From Bacillus pumilus (GTDB taxonomy: Bacteria; Bacillota; Bacilli; Bacillales; Bacillaceae), in contig NZ_CP027116.1 of the NCBI RefSeq assembly GCF_003431975.1, positions 2,914,001 through 2,978,000 on the forward strand: 64,000 nucleotides of DNA, written 5' to 3'. Numbering within the stretch: the first letter of the stretch is position 1; each line of letters opens with the position of its first letter. Below the pieces are notes generated by a model. It was given only the letters and a program-made list of their open reading frames with translations. It was not told the DNA's origin and searched no databases. Made by a program: the position numbers and the translations under genes. Shown one piece after another: positions 8,350-15,645 of the stretch.

Positions 8350-9003
8350 ATGAGGATAACAAATGGGTCAAAACAAGAGAAAGATCAATTACTTCCGCCT
8401 AGGAAAAATGAAAAAGAAGACGCACCTCACGAGGTCATGAAGAAATGCCTCATCAAAGGGCAAAAGCTAGATTTAACGAAAGACAATCCAAATATCGACC
8501 AAATTCATATTGGGCTAGGCTGGGATCTGACTGGCGAGCCAATTGATTTAGATATGCAAGTGTTCCTCTTAAATCAAGAGGACAAGCTATTGTCTCCAAA
8601 CCATCTGATCTATTATCATCAGCAGCAAAGCTTAGACGGATCTGTTCGTCATCTTGGTGATCATCAAGTTGGCGGCGGGTATCGAGATAATGAAATGATC
8701 ATTATGCAATTAAGCAGAGTCTCACCTGATATTCATAAAATTGTCGTAACAGCCACCATACATGATGAACACGAGCGCAAGCATCATTTTGGACAAGTCA
8801 CCAACGCCTACGTGAACCTTACTGATCAAATCACGCAGCAAGAGATTTGTACCTTCCAGTTAACAGAAGATTATTCTTATTGCACATCCATCATCTGCGC
8901 TGAACTCATAAGAGGTGAAGACGAATGGAAAATCTCTGCGACTGGTCAAGGTACCACTTTAGATTTAAACGATTTATGCCGCATCTATAGATTCGCATCT
9001 TGA
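8350..9003 (+). CDS. TerD-family stress protein
   Basis: A 217-residue TerD-domain protein. LIKGQKLDLTKDNPNIDQIHIGLGWD, DLDMQVFLLN and SVRHLGDHQVGGG are the family's calcium-binding core. A short charged N-terminal tail (KNEKEDAPHEV) precedes it. TerD proteins are cytoplasmic stress factors linked to tellurite, phage and envelope stress; the molecular role is unsettled. ATG 8350 is chosen because GAGGAGG lies eight bases upstream; the frame is open to GTG 8320. It is followed 22 bases later by an AIM24-family gene, forming a two-gene operon behind an ECF-type promoter. Confidence 0.85.
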   Translation: MRITNGSKQEKDQLLPPRKNEKEDAPHEVMKKCLIKGQKLDLTKDNPNIDQIHIGLGWDLTGEPIDLDMQVFLLNQEDKLLSPNHLIYYHQQQSLDGSVRHLGDHQVGGGYRDNEMIIMQLSRVSPDIHKIVVTATIHDEHERKHHFGQVTNAYVNLTDQITQQEICTFQLTEDYSYCTSIICAELIRGEDEWKISATGQGTTLDLNDLCRIYRFAS

Positions 9004-9025
9004 CGCAGGAAAGGAGCCAGCACCA

Positions 9026-9817
9026 ATGGGATTTCATTTCAACACAATAGAAGAACTTACCTTACAAGCAGAAGGAAACGGCATCTTTTTTGCCAAAAAA
9101 GGCGCGATGATTGCCGATCAAGGAACGTTCCAATACCGTAAGCGACTACTCGGAACGAACAAAGGAAATATGGTCAGTCAAGTATTGAACCATATTAGCA
9201 GAAAACTGACAGGTGAAAACCTCGAGATGATGGAAGTGAGTGGGCAAGGTACGTGTTATTTGGCGGATTCGAGCGAGCACGTAACCGTCATTAACCTTGA
9301 GCCAAGTGGCCCTTGGCAGCATGTCAGTGTAGAAAGTGAAGATTTGCTTGCCTTTACTGAAGAATGTCATTACGGTGTGACACCAGTAGGCGTTGGTATT
9401 TTATCACAAAAGGGACTATTTACATCCAAGCTCTCTTATCAAGGTCACGGAGCGCAAGTAGCCATTAAAACGAATGGAAACCCACTCATTTTAAAAGCCC
9501 CTTGCCGTGTAGATCCTGACGCCATCGTCGCTTGGACAGGTAAAGCACCGAAAGTGAAATTAGATGTCAACTGGAAAACCTTCATTGGACAAACATCTGG
9601 CGAATCCTATTTATTTGAGTTCCAAGAACAAGATCAAATTGTCATTATACAGCCTTTTGAGCGCACATCCGGCTTACGAGTTGGTTTAGATGATAATCGC
9701 TACAAGCCTCAGAGCCAGAGCTCCTCTCATGATGTCACCAATTCACAGCCATCACAGCAAGAAAATCGGGGAGGGCTTAGTGACCTGATCGGAGGTATCC
9801 TACAACCGCGAAAATAA
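9026..9817 (+). CDS. AIM24-family protein
   Basis: A 263-residue protein of the AIM24/TIGR00266 family, a beta-rich fold seen in short repeats such as NGIFFAKKGAMIADQG, GQGTCYLADSSEHVTVINLE and GVGILSQKGLFTSKLSYQGHG. The C-terminal about 40 residues are a polar tail (QSQSSSHDVTNSQPSQQ). The biochemical role of bacterial members is unknown. AAAGGAG lies before ATG 9026. Pairing with TerD suggests a shared part in stress response. Confidence 0.8.
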   Translation: MGFHFNTIEELTLQAEGNGIFFAKKGAMIADQGTFQYRKRLLGTNKGNMVSQVLNHISRKLTGENLEMMEVSGQGTCYLADSSEHVTVINLEPSGPWQHVSVESEDLLAFTEECHYGVTPVGVGILSQKGLFTSKLSYQGHGAQVAIKTNGNPLILKAPCRVDPDAIVAWTGKAPKVKLDVNWKTFIGQTSGESYLFEFQEQDQIVIIQPFERTSGLRVGLDDNRYKPQSQSSSHDVTNSQPSQQENRGGLSDLIGGILQPRK

Positions 9818-9849
9818 AAGCATGTAGAGACATTTCTACATGCTTTTTC
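9818..9849. terminator. Bidirectional intrinsic terminator
   Basis: AAGCATGTAGA pairs with TCTACATGCTT, followed by a T-run, directly after the AIM24 stop. The complementary strand also has a T-rich tail, so it can serve the convergent gene ending at 9848. Confidence 0.85.
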
Positions 9850-10156
9850 AATTCATCAATCCATTGGTTTCAATAAAGTTCTTTGTCTCTTCATTCCCGA
9901 GCTCATAAATTGTAGTGTAAATCTCTTTTCTTTTTCGATCCATTTCATCATTTGGACTATCATAATGATATTCAAGAAACGGAACATGTGCCCGAAAGAA
10001 GCCTTTCCAATCTGTCATATACTGTTCATCGAAATAGTCTCTTAGCTGCAAAATTTGATCGTCATTTGCTTCTATTTGAAATTGCCAAGCTGCCGCATCT
10101 TTATGCTGAGATATCGACCCATCCTGTACGGATACATAGTAAGTGTGTTTCGCCAT
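9848..10156 (-). CDS. Uncharacterised small cytoplasmic protein
   Basis: A 102-residue acidic protein starting MAKHTYYVSVQDGSISQ, without signal peptide or membrane segment. It contains FFRAHVPFLEYHYDSPNDEMD and a helical C-terminus. I recognise it as a conserved Bacillus protein but cannot assign a function. ATG 10156 is used because AAAAAGGA lies nine bases upstream; an in-frame ATG at 10165 touches the ribosome site and is unlikely. Confidence 0.7.
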   Translation of the reverse strand: MAKHTYYVSVQDGSISQHKDAAAWQFQIEANDDQILQLRDYFDEQYMTDWKGFFRAHVPFLEYHYDSPNDEMDRKRKEIYTTIYELGNEETKNFIETNGLMN

Positions 10157-10200
10157 CTGATTCATTCCTTTTTCCTTTAGTATGACCAGATATGGAGAAA

Positions 10201-10605
10201 TTACGGCTTTTTGCGCAATTTATTTTTGATCATGTCTAACACATCAATAAACAACTGCGGAATGGGAATTCCAAGGGCTTTAGCTGTCGAGACGATTTGG
10301 TAAGATTCATAAATAATGTAAAAGATGATCGCTAAATCCTTAATTGTCCCATTTGTCTTCAGCATGACATCGAAGAAATGCGCCATGGATATTAAAGAGA
10401 CCGTCACAACCTTTCGAACAAACCGTGTAAAAAAACGCTTCATCGTGAGCTGTCCAGTGACAGATTCTCTTAGGCTTGAACAAATTAATTCAATGGCCAT
10501 CAATGTCACTAAAATCATGAGTAAATATCCTGCTCCACCAAACAGAAAGCCCATCGCTGACAAACTGACTGTAAACAACGAAAAGATGCCCAAATCCTTG
10601 CTCAC
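10201..10605 (-). CDS. ytkC: Phage holin-family membrane protein YtkC
   Basis: A 134-residue membrane protein of the phage_holin_4 family with about four hydrophobic segments (FTVSLSAMGFLFGGAGYLLMI, FFDVMLKTNG, LAIIFYIIYESYQI) and a basic tail KNKLRKKP. Holins of this family permeabilise the membrane; B. subtilis YtkC lies at the same place. No endolysin gene is adjacent, so it is a lone chromosomal copy. GTG 10605 is the only in-frame start after a stop, with AAAGGA some 13 bases upstream, which is rather far. Confidence 0.75.
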   Translation of the reverse strand: MSKDLGIFSLFTVSLSAMGFLFGGAGYLLMILVTLMAIELICSSLRESVTGQLTMKRFFTRFVRKVVTVSLISMAHFFDVMLKTNGTIKDLAIIFYIIYESYQIVSTAKALGIPIPQLFIDVLDMIKNKLRKKP

Positions 10606-10725
10606 TTGGCATCAACATCCTTTCAGAGTGGAACTCCTTACCTCAACAGTATATGCTTGCTTCTCTTAATAGCTTGGACGACACAAAATAAAGGCGATTT
10701 TTTTCAATTGGACAGAGTCATGACA

Positions 10726-10753
10726 AGAAAAAAGCCGCCTTACGCGGCGGCTT
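10726..10753 (-). terminator. Terminator of the YjfB-like gene
   Basis: GCCGCC and GGCGGC pair around TTACGC, followed on the minus strand by a T-run, just after the stop at 10760. Confidence 0.85.
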
Positions 10754-10759
10754 CTCTTC

Positions 10760-10951
10760 TTAGACTCTCACATCAATAAACCTAGCGTCTGAATCCTTCG
10801 GCTGAACAGCTTGAGGCTGTTGCTGCACTTGATCGAGCATCACCATGGCTTGTGCTGTATTCGTAGCAAGCTGTGAATTCAACAAACTAATATTGAGTGT
10901 TTTTTGAATGCTCGCGACTTGCTGACTCATCATTCCTGCAATGGAAGACAT
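10760..10951 (-). CDS. YjfB-like putative motility protein
   Basis: A 63-residue protein of the YjfB_motility family: MSSIAGMMSQQVASIQKTLNIS then LLNSQLATNTAQAMVMLDQ, an amphipathic helical pair with a polar tail. Some members are co-regulated with motility genes but the role is unknown. GGAGGGGAG precedes ATG 10951. It stands alone with its own terminator. Confidence 0.8.
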   Translation of the reverse strand: MSSIAGMMSQQVASIQKTLNISLLNSQLATNTAQAMVMLDQVQQQPQAVQPKDSDARFIDVRV

Positions 10952-11022
10952 CTTCTCCCCTCCCTTCTCTTTTCTCTTCGGCTGAAAGCCCTATGATTTC
11001 AATGGGCTGTCTGTCCCAATTC

Positions 11023-11063
11023 CAAAAAAAAAGAATGTCGATCTATTCCTGATCGACATTCCT
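11023..11063 (-). terminator. Terminator of dps
   Basis: An 11-bp perfect stem, GAATGTCGATC with GATCGACATTC (11033-11061), followed on the minus strand by nine T. Confidence 0.9.
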
Positions 11064-11075
11064 TCCACATACGTA

Positions 11076-11513
11076 TTATCCTAAATATGCTTTTAGCATC
11101 CAGTTGTGTTTTTCAATAGACTGATGAATCGCAAGCAGCATATCACCTGTTGTTTCATCGCCAACTTCTGCGGCCAGCTCCATTCCTTTCTTTAATTCCT
11201 CTGCGATATTAGAGAAGTCATCATATAGATTTTTCACCATTTGTTCCGCAGATTCTTTGCCTTCAGCTTCTTGAATGCTAGAAATTTCTAAGCACTCTTT
11301 CATTGTCGCAACAGGTTGTCCATTTAACGCAAGCATACGCTCAGCTAAATCATCAATGTATGTCGCTGTTTCTGTATAGAGTTCCTCAAATTTCTCATGG
11401 AGTGTAAAGAAGTCTTTTCCTTTTACGTACCAGTGATAGTTATGTAATTTTACGTAAAGCACAGTCCAATCAGCTACTTGTTTATTGACGACGTTTAATA
11501 ATTTTTCAGACAT
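11076..11513 (-). CDS. dps: Dps-family DNA-protecting ferritin
   Basis: A 145-residue Dps. The ferroxidase region [33 protein letters not shown] carries the His and Asp/Glu ligands shared between subunits of the dodecamer, which stores iron and shields DNA from peroxide. ATG 11513 is chosen over 11519 because AAGGAGG ends only one base before the first ATG but seven before the second. A sigma-B promoter lies upstream, in line with B. subtilis dps, which is a general stress gene. Its own terminator follows. Confidence 0.93.
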   Translation of the reverse strand: MSEKLLNVVNKQVADWTVLYVKLHNYHWYVKGKDFFTLHEKFEELYTETATYIDDLAERMLALNGQPVATMKECLEISSIQEAEGKESAEQMVKNLYDDFSNIAEELKKGMELAAEVGDETTGDMLLAIHQSIEKHNWMLKAYLG

Positions 11514-11550
11514 GTTCATTCCTCCTTATGTAGTTGCGCTTAGTATGGGA

Positions 11551-11576
11551 ATACCCTTTTTTTATTATACTGAAAC
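11551..11576 (-). promoter_or_regulatory. Sigma-B promoter of dps
   Basis: On the minus strand GTTTCA (11571-11576), 14 bases and GGGTAT (11551-11556) match the general-stress sigma-B consensus, about 30 bases before the dps ribosome site. Confidence 0.75.
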
Positions 11577-11644
11577 CTGCCATGGATTTCTTCTATTTTG
11601 ACTGCATGCAATATATGTTAATATGGAAATAAGGAGGGAGTTAG

Positions 11645-11791
11645 ATGCTGTTACTTGGGATTATCAGCTTTATCATTATTTCAATTGTTGTCTTTTTATC
11701 ACTGTGGACCACATCGAAAGCTTATGAATATAAGCATAAAGTCGATTCACCACAGGATGCTGAACCAAATCAACGTCCTAATCCAAAATAA
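11645..11791 (+). CDS. ytzI: Small single-span membrane protein (YtzI-like)
   Basis: A 48-residue ORF: one N-terminal membrane helix (LLLGIISFIIISIVVFLSLW) then TTSKAYEYKHKVDSPQDAEP. AAGGAGGGAG lies before ATG 11645 and a candidate promoter (TTGACT at 11598, TAATAT at 11619) upstream. Position between dps and ytkA fits B. subtilis ytzI; the symbol rests on position. Function unknown. Confidence 0.75.
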   Translation: MLLLGIISFIIISIVVFLSLWTTSKAYEYKHKVDSPQDAEPNQRPNPK

Positions 11792-11799
11792 AGCCGATC

Positions 11800-12237
11800 T
11801 TAATGATGTGAGGTTTCTTCTTCTTCAGTAGATGGACTCTCTTTTTTCATCTCACCTACGTGGATGTTTGTCTTCGGCATATTATGCTGCTGTTTAGCTG
11901 TCACATGGACTTGTATGATATAAAGGCCACCTTTTTTAAAGGCTGTATGTAATTCATATACACCTTTGTTCTCTTTCTTTGGCTGAATCATCTTGCTGTT
12001 ATCCTTGTCGCCATCTTTCCACACTTCAAATTGAACATCGTCTGCATCATCAACAGGCGTATCACCATATGTGACAGCTGCTTTTACTATAACGCTTTCA
12101 TTTTTTTCCACTTGCTCAGGTCCTGTAAGCTTCACTTCTAATAGCTCAGGCACTTCCCCTTTGCTGCTATTTGCTTCAGAGTTCCCACATGCACTTAGTA
12201 ACATGAGCATTAAAATCATTCCGAACATTTTTCGCAT
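11800..12237 (-). CDS. ytkA: YtkA-like lipoprotein
   Basis: A 145-residue lipoprotein with lipobox LLSAC near residue 17 and one YtkA/FixH-like beta-sandwich domain (LLEVKLTGPEQVEKNESVIVKAAVTYG, then VYELHTAFKKGGLYIIQVHV). The tail is acidic and ends in HH. Such domains occur in proteins tied to copper or cytochrome oxidase biogenesis, but the role of YtkA is unknown. It lies between ytzI and luxS as in B. subtilis. Confidence 0.85.
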   Translation of the reverse strand: MRKMFGMILMLMLLSACGNSEANSSKGEVPELLEVKLTGPEQVEKNESVIVKAAVTYGDTPVDDADDVQFEVWKDGDKDNSKMIQPKKENKGVYELHTAFKKGGLYIIQVHVTAKQQHNMPKTNIHVGEMKKESPSTEEEETSHH

Positions 12238-12318
12238 CCCGAATTCCCCCCTTCTTTTACTGACATGTCCATTTTAACAAATATCCCCTATTTTTACATC
12301 TCATGATTGAATTTACAC

Positions 12319-12346
12319 AAAAAACCGGACATCAACATGTCCGGCT
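12319..12346 (-). terminator. Terminator of luxS
   Basis: ACCGGACAT pairs with ATGTCCGGC around CAAC; six T follow on the minus strand. Confidence 0.9.
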
Positions 12347-12355
12347 TCTTATTTA

Positions 12356-12829
12356 TTAACCAAATACTTTTAGAAGTTCTTCTTGATCCTGAGAAAGCCA
12401 AAAACGCATTAAACGTTTTGCCCCTTCAAGATCATGAAGCTTCGCTTGGCCGCATTGCTCTTCGTTTGCAGCAGGGATCTCTGTTACCTCCACCGCATCC
12501 TTGAAAGTAGCATCAAGAAGTTCAACGATCTCTTTTGGAGTTGGTGCACCACTGACAACTAAATAGTATCCAGTCTGGCAGCCCATTGGAGAAATATCGA
12601 TAATATCGAAATGATCATATTTCTCTGAGTGTGTTCTAATATTAAATGCAAGTAAATGCTCTAAAGTATGAATCGTATCAGGTTTCATCGCCTGCTTGTT
12701 TGGCTGGCAAAAGCGAATATCAAATTTATTTACTTCCCCATCTGATCCCACTTGATGAACTCCGCAATGACGAACATATGGCGCTTTTACAGCATTATGA
12801 TCTAGTTCAAAGCTTTCAACTGAAGGCAT
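12356..12829 (-). CDS. luxS: S-ribosylhomocysteine lyase LuxS
   Basis: A 157-residue LuxS, the usual length. It splits S-ribosylhomocysteine into homocysteine and the AI-2 precursor in the activated methyl cycle. The metal site is visible as HTLEHLLA (two His) and the Cys of NEEQCGQA, and the catalytic Cys lies in [12 protein letters not shown] 12829 is chosen because AGGAG lies eight bases upstream and the family begins [11 protein letters not shown]; the open frame extends three codons further. Confidence 0.97.
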   Translation of the reverse strand: MPSVESFELDHNAVKAPYVRHCGVHQVGSDGEVNKFDIRFCQPNKQAMKPDTIHTLEHLLAFNIRTHSEKYDHFDIIDISPMGCQTGYYLVVSGAPTPKEIVELLDATFKDAVEVTEIPAANEEQCGQAKLHDLEGAKRLMRFWLSQDQEELLKVFG

Positions 12830-12860
12830 AATCACCACTCCTATAATTGCAATTTCCTAT

Positions 12861-12869
12861 ATTATAGCA
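12861..12869 (-). promoter_or_regulatory. Extended -10 promoter element of luxS
   Basis: TGCTATAAT on the minus strand, 32 bases before the luxS start. The extended TGn compensates for the lack of a clear -35. Confidence 0.5.
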
Positions 12870-12955
12870 TATCTCTCCGACCAGTTTAGTTTATAAAACT
12901 TTCCTTCCTTGTCCTTTTTTCTTATACTGTGAAAGACAGACAAGGAGGAACCTTT

Positions 12956-13180
12956 ATGAAACAAATTTTTATCGGCATCATACGCTTTTATCAAAAATGT
13001 ATTTCCCCTCTTACACCGCCTAGCTGCCGGTTTTATCCAACATGCTCAAACTATGGATTAGAGGCGATCAAAACGCATGGCGCTTTAAAAGGCGGCTGGC
13101 TCACTATCAAACGGATTTTAAAATGTCATCCGCTCCACCCTGGTGGCATCGACCCTGTACCACCTAAAAAGGAAAAATAA
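12956..13180 (+). CDS. ytjA: YidD-family membrane protein insertion factor
   Basis: A 74-residue YidD protein. The family signature is complete: [30 protein letters not shown] and the C-terminal [12 protein letters not shown]. YidD assists YidC/Oxa1-type insertion of inner-membrane proteins. ATG 12956 follows AAGGAGG by nine bases. The gene ends one base from the carbonic anhydrase stop, tail to tail, with no hairpin between. Confidence 0.93.
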   Translation: MKQIFIGIIRFYQKCISPLTPPSCRFYPTCSNYGLEAIKTHGALKGGWLTIKRILKCHPLHPGGIDPVPPKKEK

Positions 13181-13181
13181 C

Positions 13182-13748
13182 TTACTTTTCTTCATATCCG
13201 TTGACGACTAAGTCAAGCTTGCCTGTTCCAGGATCAATGACAAGACCGTGCACAGGCACATCTGATGGAAGAAGCGGGTGATTTTTTACAACGGACACAC
13301 TGTCCTTCACGCTCTCTTCAACAGAACTAAAGCTTTTAAGCCACTGCTGAAAATCGATTCCTGAGTATTCCAGTACTTCAATCCGTTTTTCTGGGATACC
13401 ACGCTCAACAGCTTTGTTTAAAAGTGTTTGGCTGTCTATTTTGCTCATACCGCAATCATGATGTCCAATGACATAAACCTCGTCAGCATTTAATTCGTAT
13501 ACAGCCACTAAAATGCTTCGCATAATACTTCCAAAGGGATGAGAAACAAGAGCACCAGCACTTTTAACGATCTTGATATCTCCATTTTTCATATTCATTG
13601 CACGCGGAAGCAGCTCAACAAGTCTTGTATCCATACATGATAGAATGACAGCTTTTTTCTGTGGAAACTTTGTTGTTGTAAATTCTTCGTATTTCTTTTC
13701 TTCAATAAACTGTTGATTATATTCGATGATTTCGTCTAAAAGTTTCAT
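13182..13748 (-). CDS. ytiB: Beta-class carbonic anhydrase
   Basis: A 188-residue beta-carbonic anhydrase that interconverts CO2 and bicarbonate. Zinc ligands are in SCMDTRLVELLP (Cys, with the Asp-Arg dyad) and GHHDCGM (His, Cys). The start MKLLDEIIEYN at 13748 is preferred on family length; an in-frame ATG at 13760 directly abuts the AAAGGA ribosome site. Location next to ytjA matches B. subtilis ytiB. Confidence 0.9.
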   Translation of the reverse strand: MKLLDEIIEYNQQFIEEKKYEEFTTTKFPQKKAVILSCMDTRLVELLPRAMNMKNGDIKIVKSAGALVSHPFGSIMRSILVAVYELNADEVYVIGHHDCGMSKIDSQTLLNKAVERGIPEKRIEVLEYSGIDFQQWLKSFSSVEESVKDSVSVVKNHPLLPSDVPVHGLVIDPGTGKLDLVVNGYEEK

Positions 13749-13878
13749 ACGTTTATCCATTCCTTTATCTTTTTTTAAAAATAAATATAGCACAATGTGA
13801 GAAATTTCGTCACGTTTTGCAGTGTATTTTTTTAAAAGGAAACATCTGCTGATGAAAATTTTTTATTTTCCCCTTTTC

Positions 13879-13899
13879 AAATCGTAATTATTACGATAC
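13879..13899. promoter_or_regulatory. Zur box upstream of znuA
   Basis: TCGTAATTATTACGA is a perfect 15-bp palindrome at 13882-13896, the core of the Bacillus Zur operator. It overlaps the spacer of a promoter (TTTTCA at 13874, TACAAT at 13897). A second, half-conserved copy starts AAATCGTAATCATTT at 13916. Zinc-replete Zur should repress here. Confidence 0.85.
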
Positions 13900-13963
13900 A
13901 ATAACTCAGGACATTAAATCGTAATCATTTCTATCTAATAGATTGAGAGGAGACATTATTTAC

Positions 13964-14953
13964 ATGAAAAAAATCTTTTATATTTTAACAGCTGCTTTAT
14001 TTGCGATCGGTCTTGCCGCTTGCTCAAGCAGTGCGGGGACAAATGCTTCAAAAGGAAAGACAGACGGGAAACTAACCATTTACACTACGATCTTCCCGAT
14101 TCAAGATTTCACTGAAAAAATTGGTGGCTCTCACGTTCATGCACAAAGTGTGTACCCAGCTAATGCAGATGCACATAGCTTTGAACCAAGTTCAAAAACA
14201 ATGGTTGAAATGGCTGAAGGTGATGCTTTCATCTACAGCGGTACAGGAGCTGAAGCATTCGCTGATAAAACCGCTTCTACGTTAAAAGACCAAGGCGTGA
14301 AAACAGTCAAAGCAGCCGAAGGCATCAAATTGTTATCGACAAAAGAAGAGCATGCACATGAAGAAGGCGAAGACCATGACCATGATCATGAAGGAGAAGA
14401 CCATGACCATGATGGACACGACCATGGAGATAAAGATCCTCACGCATGGTTAGATCCGGTTCATGCGCAGCAAATGGCAAAAAACATCAAAGACACACTC
14501 GTTTCATTAGATCCAGATCATAAAGACGAATACACAAAAAACTATGAAAAACTCAAAAAAGATTTACAATCGCTAGATCAAGAATTCAAAACAACGTTAT
14601 CCAAAGCAAAACATAAAGAAATCCTTGTTTCTCATGCAGCTTACGGCTATTGGGAAAAACGCTATGGCATTGAACAAATCAGTGTATTAGGATTATCCGC
14701 ATCTGAAGAGCCTTCACAAAAGCAGCTCGAAAACATTGTACAAAAAGCGGAAAAGCACCACATTCAATATGTCATTTTCGAAAACAACGTCAGCAGTAAA
14801 GTATCAGATACGATTCGTAGTGAAATTGGAGCAAAAAGTCTGACCCTTAAAAACCTAGAATCCGTTACTGAAGATGATGCCAAAAATGGCGAAAGCTACG
14901 TCAGCTTAATGAAACAAAATTTAAAGACCTTAAAAACCGCTTTAAATGATTAA
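13964..14953 (+). CDS. znuA: Zinc ABC transporter substrate-binding lipoprotein (ZnuA/AdcA)
   Basis: A 329-residue zinc-binding lipoprotein of the cluster A-I family. Lipobox LAAC is near residue 20; metal ligands lie around ADAHSFEPS, HAWLDPVHA, SHAAYGYW and in the C-lobe. A His/Asp/Glu-rich loop of about 30 residues (HDHDHEGEDHDHDGHDHG), typical of zinc chaperoning, sits between the first two ligands. ATG 13964 follows GAGAGGAG. Zur boxes lie upstream. No ATPase or permease gene is adjacent, so it must work with an importer encoded elsewhere. Confidence 0.92.
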   Translation: MKKIFYILTAALFAIGLAACSSSAGTNASKGKTDGKLTIYTTIFPIQDFTEKIGGSHVHAQSVYPANADAHSFEPSSKTMVEMAEGDAFIYSGTGAEAFADKTASTLKDQGVKTVKAAEGIKLLSTKEEHAHEEGEDHDHDHEGEDHDHDGHDHGDKDPHAWLDPVHAQQMAKNIKDTLVSLDPDHKDEYTKNYEKLKKDLQSLDQEFKTTLSKAKHKEILVSHAAYGYWEKRYGIEQISVLGLSASEEPSQKQLENIVQKAEKHHIQYVIFENNVSSKVSDTIRSEIGAKSLTLKNLESVTEDDAKNGESYVSLMKQNLKTLKTALND

Positions 14954-14960
14954 TGATGAG

Positions 14961-14988
14961 AACTCCGGGGTAAAAGCCGGGGTTTTTT
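14961..14988 (+). terminator. Terminator of znuA
   Basis: AACTCCGG pairs with CCGGGGTT, followed by TTTTTT. Confidence 0.85.
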
Positions 14989-15000
14989 GCTGTATAAAAA

Positions 15001-15220
15001 AGCACACCCTAATAAGGTGTGCTCAGCGTGTAGACAAACCCTCGCATTCGTTGTCAGTCCTGCGTTCCGGTGCTCACGAATGTCAAATTCGCTCCGCTCC
15101 GATACTCGTCCTTCCTAGACTTCAAAGGTTTTCTATCACGCTGAAAAGAAGACAAAGGGCTAAAATAAAATCATTTTAGCCCTTTGTCAACAATCTGAGC
15201 ACACCCTAATAAGGTGTGCT
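15001..15220. repeat. Intergenic repeat unit flanked by a duplicated hairpin
   Basis: A 23-base palindrome (AGCACACC..GGTGTGCT) occurs twice, at 15001-15023 and 15198-15220. Between them lie CAGCGTG (15024) inverted as CACGCTG (15137) and a long hairpin at 15151-15185 that is repeated at 38251. On the minus strand the copy at 15001 is followed by six T and is a terminator for rpmE2. The 250 bases between znuA and rpmE2 hold no other gene. Confidence 0.75.
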
Positions 15221-15226
15221 ACTTTA

Positions 15227-15469
15227 TTACATTTGATACTTTTTCTTAAACAACTCGGCTCTTCCGCCTTTTTCTCCGAATTTTTGGCGTCCAGTATAAA
15301 AAGGATGCGTATCAGAGCTTGTTTCTACTTTAATGACCGGATACGTTTTGCCATCTTCCCATTCTACTGTCTCATTTGATGTTTTCGTCGATCTACTCAA
15401 GAAGCGATAACCGCTGTTTACGTCCATAAATACAACTTCATGTGAGGTTGGATGAATATCTCTTTTCAA
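15227..15469 (-). CDS. rpmE2: Ribosomal protein L31 type B (zinc-independent)
   Basis: An 80-residue L31 paralogue without the CxxC zinc pairs, with [20 protein letters not shown] and the C-terminal [28 protein letters not shown]. It replaces zinc-containing L31 on the ribosome when zinc is scarce, freeing zinc. The start is TTG 15469 with AAAGGAG nine bases upstream, giving the normal family length. A Zur box lies just upstream, so it shares control with znuA. Confidence 0.93.
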   Translation of the reverse strand: MKRDIHPTSHEVVFMDVNSGYRFLSRSTKTSNETVEWEDGKTYPVIKVETSSDTHPFYTGRQKFGEKGGRAELFKKKYQM

Positions 15470-15491
15470 TGTCAAAACTCCTTTCAATTTC

Positions 15492-15512
15492 AAAACGTAA
15501 TTATTACGTTTT
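15492..15512. promoter_or_regulatory. Zur box upstream of rpmE2
   Basis: AAACGTAATTATTACGTTT is a perfect palindrome, differing from the znuA box by one base per arm, about 25 bases before the rpmE2 start. Confidence 0.85.
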
Positions 15513-15645
15513 ATATTTATATTCTACTCCCTCTTTTACAACTTGTCAAAAATAAAGCTTTCTTAGTCAGGAAGAATAATCTAAAAATGGTGGAGAATAA
15601 TAAGCATCATGAAATAGAGAAGCGAAAAGAAAGGCGGAGAAAAAA

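Noticed and set aside
10325..10669. A 114-codon plus-strand ORF
   Set aside because: Antisense to ytkC, with no ribosome site.
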